A DNA stretch of 64,000 nt from an uncultured Acidobacteriaceae bacterium. GTDB taxonomy: Bacteria > Acidobacteriota > Terriglobia > Terriglobales > Acidobacteriaceae. The notes under the pieces are model-generated. The model saw only the letters and a list, made by a program, of their open reading frames with translations, did no database searches and was not told the origin of the DNA. Of the stretch, positions 59,810-64,000 are shown in pieces; position 1 is the first letter of the stretch, and the number at the start of each line of letters is the position of its first letter. Location: contig CAINJJ010000005.1 of NCBI GenBank assembly GCA_903849645.1, positions 91,715 to 155,714 on the forward strand. Reading direction: 5' to 3'. The position numbers were made by a program, and so were the translations under genes.

Positions 59810-60959
59810 TGGCTGCTCCTGAGATAGCTGGACCGGCAAGACCCGAGCCGGCGCTGGCAAGGTCCTCGGCGGAAATGAACCGCCCGTAGTTGAAGTAGGC
59901 CGCGCAGGCGCCCTCGCTGGAGACCATGGTGGCGCCGAGCGGGTGGCGCGGGGTGCACTCCTTGCCGAAGGCCGAGCACTCGGCTGGCTTGATGGCTCCC
60001 CGCAGCACGTCGCCGGCGCGGCAGAGGGGCGACTCCTCGGTGTGGATGCCGGATATGTGAAAGCGCTCCTCGGCGTCGAAGGCGCGATAGGCCTCGGAGA
60101 GCCGCCAGCCGCTCTTGGGGATGACGCCGATGCCGCGCCAGGCGCGGTCGGTGACCTCAAAGACCTCGGCCAGCAGCTTTTGCGCGGCGCGATTGCCCTC
60201 GAAGCTGACGATGCGCTCGTAGGCGTTCTCGACCTCGTGGCGGCCGGACTCCAGTTGAACGATGACCCGGCGGATGCCCTCCAGCAGGTCGAGCGGTTCA
60301 AAGCCGGTGACGACGAGGGGAATGCCAAACTGCTCCGCCAGGCGCGGGTACTCCCAGTAGCCCATCACGGAGCAGACGTGGCCGGCGAGCAGGAATCCCT
60401 GCACCTGGTTGCCCGGCGACTGCAGGATGGCCTCGATGGCCGGCGGAACCAGCACGTGCGAAACCAGCAGCGAGTAGTTGGTGAGGCCGCGCCGCCGGGC
60501 GACGTGGACGCTCATGGCGTTGGCCGGGGCGGTGGTCTCAAAGCCCACGCCGAAGAAAACGACCTGTTTGGCGGGATTTTTCGCGGCCAGTTCCACGGCG
60601 TCCAGAGGGGAGTAGACAACACGCACGTCGCCGCCCGCGCCTTTGACCTGGAAGAGGTCGCCCTCGGTGCCGGGAACGCGGAGCATGTCGCCGAAGGAGC
60701 AGAAGATCACGTCGGGCTGCGCGGCGATGGCCAGGGCCTTGTCGATGAGTTCCAGGGGAGTGACGCAGACCGGGCAGCCGGGGCCGTGGATCATCTCGAT
60801 ACCGGCGGGCAGCATCTGGTCGATGCCGTTGCGGATGATGGAGTGGGTCTGGCCGCCGCAGACCTCCATGATCTTCCAGGGGCGCGTGGCGGTCTGGTGG
60901 ATCTCGCGGGCCATGCGCTGGGCCACTTCGCCGTTGCGGAACTCGGTAAGGTACTTCAT
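59802..60959 (-). CDS. hypD: Hydrogenase formation protein HypD
   Basis: A 385-residue Fe-S protein that works with HypC to build the Fe(CN)2CO unit. The family's Cys motifs are present: [45 protein letters not shown], and the [4Fe-4S] cysteines in [29 protein letters not shown]. Length fits. The start (60959) overlaps the hypC stop by 4 bp (ATGA). Confidence 0.96.
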   Translation of the reverse strand: MKYLTEFRNGEVAQRMAREIHQTATRPWKIMEVCGGQTHSIIRNGIDQMLPAGIEMIHGPGCPVCVTPLELIDKALAIAAQPDVIFCSFGDMLRVPGTEGDLFQVKGAGGDVRVVYSPLDAVELAAKNPAKQVVFFGVGFETTAPANAMSVHVARRRGLTNYSLLVSHVLVPPAIEAILQSPGNQVQGFLLAGHVCSVMGYWEYPRLAEQFGIPLVVTGFEPLDLLEGIRRVIVQLESGRHEVENAYERIVSFEGNRAAQKLLAEVFEVTDRAWRGIGVIPKSGWRLSEAYRAFDAEERFHISGIHTEESPLCRAGDVLRGAIKPAECSAFGKECTPRHPLGATMVSSEGACAAYFNYGRFISAEDLASAGSGLAGPAISGAANG

Positions 60960-61273
60960 CGGCCGCCGCAGCTCCCGTCCGGGCAAGAGGACTGGGGGGC
61001 CAGGGCAGCGCGCGCAAAGGCCTCTTCTTCGGTGGCCAGTTCCTCCTCCAGCATGCCCATCTGGCGGAAGACGGCGAGGGTCTTCTCGGCGGTCTCCTGG
61101 TCGATTTTGGAGAGGGCAAAGCCGACGTGGACGATGGTGTAGTCGCCGACCTCGACCTCGGGGACATAGTCGAGGCAGACCCGCTTGATGATGCCGCCGA
61201 AGTTGACGCGGCCGATGCGGAGATCGCCTTCGATGAGGATTTCTTCGACCTTACCTGGAATGGCTAGACACAT
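60956..61273 (-). CDS. hypC: Hydrogenase assembly chaperone HypC
   Basis: 105 residues. HypC/HybG proteins begin MCLAIPGKV; Cys2 binds the iron and contacts HypD and the large subunit. The rest ([38 protein letters not shown]) is typical. The C-terminal extension of about 20 residues with [10 protein letters not shown] is longer than in E. coli. First gene of hypC-D-E; hypA, hypB, hypF and the hydrogenase itself are not in the window. A Crp/Fnr-type site lies upstream. Confidence 0.96.
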   Translation of the reverse strand: MCLAIPGKVEEILIEGDLRIGRVNFGGIIKRVCLDYVPEVEVGDYTIVHVGFALSKIDQETAEKTLAVFRQMGMLEEELATEEEAFARAALAPQSSCPDGSCGGR

Positions 61274-61282
61274 GGCAACTAC

Positions 61283-61288
61283 GTTATA
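61283..61288 (-). promoter_or_regulatory. Candidate -10 element of hypCDE
   Basis: TATAAC on the minus strand, nine bases before the ATG at 61273. The transcript would start about three bases before or at the start codon. Confidence 0.5.
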
Positions 61289-61311
61289 CCGCGCGGAAGC
61301 CGCCGTATAGT

Positions 61312-61325
61312 GTGATCCAAATCAC
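61312..61325. promoter_or_regulatory. Crp/Fnr-type palindrome upstream of hypCDE
   Basis: GTGAT-CCAA-ATCAC, a perfect 5-4-5 palindrome, close to the Fnr pattern TTGAT-N4-ATCAA. Its centre is about 42 bases upstream of the start expected from the -10 at 61283-61288, the usual place for an activating (class II) site. Confidence 0.6.
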
Positions 61326-61342
61326 TCGGAGGCGAGATGGGG

Positions 61343-61867
61343 TCAGTCGGCTCTGCCGCTGCGGTTCAGTTCGCTGTAGAAGCCCAGGTCCGCGGCGGTG
61401 AGGGTCTTGGCGATGTAGAGGATCTGCCCGTAGTGCATGGAGAAGTGCTCGACGACATGGTAGACGGCCTCGAGTCCGCTAAGCGCCGGGTAGCCCTGAA
61501 TGGAGTAACTGGCGGCGAGTTCACCGGGGGTGAGCCGGGACAGGACGGCGGAGGCTTCCTCAATGGTGGCGCCAAGACTGGCAAGCAGCGCCTCGGCGGA
61601 GAGCTGGCCGGTGGCGCTGAACTCGGCGGGGCGGTCGCGCTGGTCCTGGCGCTGGCTAAAGGCGTCAACGAGCCACTGGCGGACGTTTCCGTTGAGGTGG
61701 AGCAGCAGGTTGCCGATGCTGTTCGAGGCCGGGTTGGGCCGCCACCAGATCTGATGGGGCAGGAGCGGCTCGACCGCCGCGCGGAGCCGGGGCCAGCACT
61801 GGTCGGCCAGCGTGTGGCGGGAGTGCTGGAGGAAGAGGACGGCGATTGCGGAGTCTTGAGACGTCAT
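61343..61867 (-). CDS. DinB-like (DUF1572) protein
   Basis: A 174-residue four-helix bundle. His residues for a metal site appear in NLLLHLNGNVRQW, and in VYHVVEHFSMHYGQILYI. These proteins are related to DinB/YfiT metal-dependent transferases; role unknown. It lies upstream of hypC with 69 bp between, which contain the hyp promoter. Confidence 0.85.
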   Translation of the reverse strand: MTSQDSAIAVLFLQHSRHTLADQCWPRLRAAVEPLLPHQIWWRPNPASNSIGNLLLHLNGNVRQWLVDAFSQRQDQRDRPAEFSATGQLSAEALLASLGATIEEASAVLSRLTPGELAASYSIQGYPALSGLEAVYHVVEHFSMHYGQILYIAKTLTAADLGFYSELNRSGRAD

Positions 61868-61934
61868 CGGATGGGTGCCTCGTATCGCGAACTAAAGTAG
61901 AGTACGCCTGCCGGGGCGGGCGCTGCATCACGGA

Positions 61935-62621
61935 ATGGCAACGGGGCGGCAGTCTATCATCGGTGCCGTGGAGAGCCAATACAAGCTGGGCGACATTCTG
62001 GCCAATGCCATCACGCATGGCGTGGGCGCGGCGCTGGCGATTGTGGGGGCGGTGTACCTGATTGCCGCCGCAATTCGAGGTTCGGGGCGGGCCTCGGCCT
62101 GGGTGGTGGCCAGTTGCTCCGTCTTTGCGGGGACGCTGATCCTGGTCTATCTCTGTTCCACCCTTTACCACTCGCTGGTGCGGACGCGGGCGCGGCACGT
62201 CTTTCAGGTGCTGGACCATGCCGCCATCTACCTGCTGATTGCCGGGACCTATACGCCTTATACGCTGGTGACGCTGCGAGGGCCTGTCGGCTGGACACTG
62301 TTTGGCGTGGTGTGGACGCTGGCGGTGGCAGGGGTGATCTTCAAGAGCTTTGCCGTGGGCCGGTTTGAGGTGGCCTCGGCGCTGGTTTACCTGTTCCAGG
62401 GATGGTTTGTGGTGGTGGCGGTGCGGCCGCTGGTGCACGCGCTGGGCTGGCCGGGGGTGATGTGGCTGGCGGCGGGCGGGGCGGCGTATACGCTGGGCAT
62501 CGTGTTTTTTGCGCTGGACCGGCGGCGCTACTTTCACGCCGCATGGCACGTATTTGTGCTGGCGGGGAGCGTGGCGCACTACTTCGGAATCCTGTTTTAC
62601 GTGGTTCCGGCGCGGAGTTGA
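61935..62621 (+). CDS. Hemolysin III/PAQR family membrane protein
   Basis: 228 residues with seven helices. The PAQR metal motifs are seen: NAITHGVGAALAIVG, VYLCSTLYHSLVRTRARHVFQVLDHAAIYLLIAGTYTPY (Ser/His/Asp site) and HAAWHVFVLAGSVAHYFGI (two His). Bacterial members (YqfA/YplQ) are linked to membrane-lipid homeostasis. Single gene. Confidence 0.93.
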   Translation: MATGRQSIIGAVESQYKLGDILANAITHGVGAALAIVGAVYLIAAAIRGSGRASAWVVASCSVFAGTLILVYLCSTLYHSLVRTRARHVFQVLDHAAIYLLIAGTYTPYTLVTLRGPVGWTLFGVVWTLAVAGVIFKSFAVGRFEVASALVYLFQGWFVVVAVRPLVHALGWPGVMWLAAGGAAYTLGIVFFALDRRRYFHAAWHVFVLAGSVAHYFGILFYVVPARS

Positions 62622-62762
62622 GGGCTCGGCCGTCCGGCAAGAGCCGGTTTCCGTTGACCTGAGGCCCCAGACCCGGTACACTACTCTAGTTTGGCGATTC
62701 CTGCCTGTCGTCGTGGAGCCAGACGTTCGCCCGAAGATTTTTGGGCTTGAGCGTACCACGGC

Positions 62763-62790
62763 GCGGAAGTTTTCCGCCCGAGCTATTTTT
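62763..62790 (+). promoter_or_regulatory. Hairpin and T-run in the rplU leader
   Basis: GCGGAA (62763-62768) with TTCCGC (62772-62777), then CCGAGCTATTTTTT. It lies in the 216-bp gap before rplU and could act as an attenuator; ribosomal-protein leaders often do so. Confidence 0.35.
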
Positions 62791-62837
62791 TGGAATGCGT
62801 GAGCGCCCCGGCGAGCCGGAGCCGCGCTGGAGGTTTT

Positions 62838-63164
62838 ATGTACGCGGTGATTCGCACCGGTGGTAAGCAGTACCGTGTCGCCCCAGGCGATGTGGTGAAG
62901 ATCGAGAGCATTGCATCCGAGGACCAGACGGTCGAGTTCAGCGACGTGCTGGCGGTCTCGGGTGAGCCGGGAACCGTGGCCAAACCGGCCACCGCCAAAG
63001 TCACCGCCGAAGTGCTGGGCGAGGGCCGCGGAGAGAAGATCCTGGTCTTCCACCTGAAGCGCAAGAAGCAGTACAAGAAGCTCCAGGGACACAGGCAGAA
63101 CTTTACCGAGGTGCGCATCAAGGCCATTGAGGCCGACGGCGTGACCTATACCGCCGCCCAGTAA
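62838..63164 (+). CDS. rplU: 50S ribosomal protein L21
   Basis: 108 residues: MYAVIRTGGKQYRVAPGDVV, VLAVSG, VLGEGRGEKILVFHLKRKKQYKKLQGHRQ and ADGVTYTAA are standard L21 motifs. GGAGG precedes the ATG. L21 binds 23S rRNA. It is followed by rpmA after 25 bp, the common arrangement. Confidence 0.97.
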   Translation: MYAVIRTGGKQYRVAPGDVVKIESIASEDQTVEFSDVLAVSGEPGTVAKPATAKVTAEVLGEGRGEKILVFHLKRKKQYKKLQGHRQNFTEVRIKAIEADGVTYTAAQ

Positions 63165-63189
63165 GCGGGACGAAGAGGGAGATTGAGTC

Positions 63190-63453
63190 ATGGCACATAA
63201 GAAGGGTGGAGGCAGCTCCACAAACGGACGGGATTCCAATGCACAGCGCCTGGGCGTAAAGGCCTTTGGCGGCGAACTGGTCACGGGCGGCTCGATCATC
63301 ATGCGCCAGCGCGGGACCCGCATCAAGCCGGGCCTGAACGTGGGCCGCGGCTGCGACGACACGCTCTATGCCAAGGTCACGGGCCACGTGAAGTTCATTG
63401 ACCGCGGCAACCATGGGCGGTTTGCGGCCATCGAGCCGCTGGTCGCCGAGTAG
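63190..63453 (+). CDS. rpmA: 50S ribosomal protein L27
   Basis: 87 residues: [28 protein letters not shown] and [25 protein letters not shown] are diagnostic. The N-terminal tail reaches the peptidyl-transferase centre; there is no extra N-terminal peptide of the Firmicute type. It forms an operon with rplU. Confidence 0.97.
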   Translation: MAHKKGGGSSTNGRDSNAQRLGVKAFGGELVTGGSIIMRQRGTRIKPGLNVGRGCDDTLYAKVTGHVKFIDRGNHGRFAAIEPLVAE

Positions 63454-63474
63454 CTACAGCAGCACTTTATCCCC

Positions 63475-63506
63475 AAGAGGCCACGGCTCAGCCGGCGGCC
63501 TCTTTT
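63475..63506 (+). terminator. Terminator of rplU-rpmA
   Basis: AAGAGGCC (63475-63482) with GGCCTCTT (63497-63504), inner GGCT/AGCC pairing, then TT. It lies 22 bp after rpmA. Confidence 0.75.
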
Positions 63507-63526
63507 GGCGTTTGCCGCAGACAGAA

Positions 63527-63564
63527 AAAGGCCGCAACCAGCGATGGTTGCGGCCTTTGTTTTT
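63527..63564. terminator. Two-way terminator between rpmA and the last gene
   Basis: AAAGGCCGCAACC (63527-63539) with GGTTGCGGCCTTT (63546-63558), a perfect 13-bp stem, followed by GTTTTT on the plus strand and preceded by AAAAA. It serves the minus-strand gene ending at 63577 and the plus-strand operon. Confidence 0.85.
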
Positions 63565-63576
63565 ACGCGGTGATAG

Positions 63577-64000
63577 CTAGGACTTGGACTCGCTGCTCTT
63601 GAGGCTGCGGTTGAGCACCCGGTCGACCACCTTCTCCACATCGGTGAGGAAGAAGGCGTTGGCGGGCTGCTGCACGGCGACCTGCGTGCCGGTGTGGCCG
63701 AGGGCTGAGGCGATCTCATTCCACCGGTAGATGGCGGAGTTGGCGGCCATTACGATGGGCTGGCGGGCCGGCTCCGGCACGGCGAAGTAGGCGGTCCAGA
63801 CGCCCAAGGCGGCAAGAATCAGCGCCTGGTAGACGAGCTGGAGCACGCTGGTGAGTGACGCCGTGTGTCCGATGAAGGTCGCAATCACAAAGTCGTTGGT
63901 CGACATCATGCCGAATCCCAGGGCGATGCCGAAGGCCACGTCCCGCACGGAGAGGCGGAGGGCGTTCATGCTGAGGCACAGGAAGGCCAGCAGGCAAAGC
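63577..64000 (-). CDS. Membrane protein, C-terminal part (5' end outside window)
   Basis: The frame stays open to the window end, giving a hydrophobic start (LCLLAFLCLSMN) and helices with GIALGFGMMSTNDFVIATFIGHTASLT and LVYQALILAALGVWTAYF. A soluble tail of about 60 residues follows (VQQPANAFFLTDVEKVVDRVLNRSL). An internal ATG at 63969 could be mistaken for the start. No family recognised. Confidence 0.65.
   Translation of the reverse strand, partial: LCLLAFLCLSMNALRLSVRDVAFGIALGFGMMSTNDFVIATFIGHTASLTSVLQLVYQALILAALGVWTAYFAVPEPARQPIVMAANSAIYRWNEIASALGHTGTQVAVQQPANAFFLTDVEKVVDRVLNRSLKSSESKS

Noticed and set aside
58712..61273. A complete hydrogenase locus around hypCDE
   Set aside because: Only hypC, hypD and hypE are present; neighbours are an S53 peptidase and a DinB-like gene. 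No hydrogenase subunit, hypA, hypB or hypF was found.

Overview
The window looks like chromosomal DNA of an Acidobacteriota bacterium, most likely Terriglobia (Acidobacteriaceae). This is an inference from gene content and style: high GC, an alternative complex III plus caa3 oxidase cluster, a giant BNR/choice-of-anchor-D surface protein, DUF4382/DUF5666 and DUF1080 proteins, an S53 peptidase, and short structured repeats between genes. I saw no tRNA, rRNA, CRISPR array, phage or intact insertion sequence.

Layout. 1-4.2 kb: the end of a glycoside hydrolase gene, an FmdE-type zinc protein, a secreted protein of unknown function, and gatC-gatA. 4.3-9.5 kb: one 1736-residue exported protein. 9.7-11.1 kb: a class II photolyase. 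11.3-24.9 kb, all minus strand: a respiratory cluster read actA-B-C-D-E-F, a small membrane protein, sco, ctaC-D-E-F. It would carry electrons from quinol through alternative complex III to a caa3 oxygen reductase. 25-33.7 kb: mixed genes (small membrane proteins, an Amt-family transporter, a GH43-like enzyme, a Ser/Thr kinase, an esterase, a possible CheD/CNF1-fold protein, a lipoprotein). 33.8-37.2 kb: ahcY, a divergent ArsR-methyltransferase fusion, and a dapA-like gene. 37.6-41.6 kb: exported proteins and a YqeY-type protein. 41.9-45 kb: a class V aminotransferase followed by serA, which here is joined in frame to an N-terminal XRE helix-turn-helix. 45-49 kb: a BlaR1/BlaI pair, a HEPN two-gene module of lower GC, and efp. 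49-53.6 kb: small unknown genes, a possible non-autonomous inverted-repeat element, and gamma-glutamyltransferase. 53.6-55.5 kb: two diverged tandem copies of a structured ~270-bp unit, a Crp-type regulator, and a hairpin-rich gap. 55.5-61.3 kb: a sugar isomerase-like protein, an S53 peptidase, and hypE-hypD-hypC behind a Crp/FNR-type site. 61.3-64 kb: a DinB-like protein, a hemolysin III-type protein, rplU-rpmA, and the end of a membrane protein.

The observations I rate highest are the XRE-SerA fusion; the ArsR-methyltransferase/ahcY divergon with an 8-bp-period array between the genes; the duplicated structured unit at 53.7-54.3 kb; three families of structured intergenic repeats (one composite hairpin + 7-bp array, one with changing stems and constant flanks, one inside inverted repeats); and the Crp/FNR-type palindrome placed near -42 of hypCDE. 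All function assignments come from motif recognition in the translated sequence; no database search was run.
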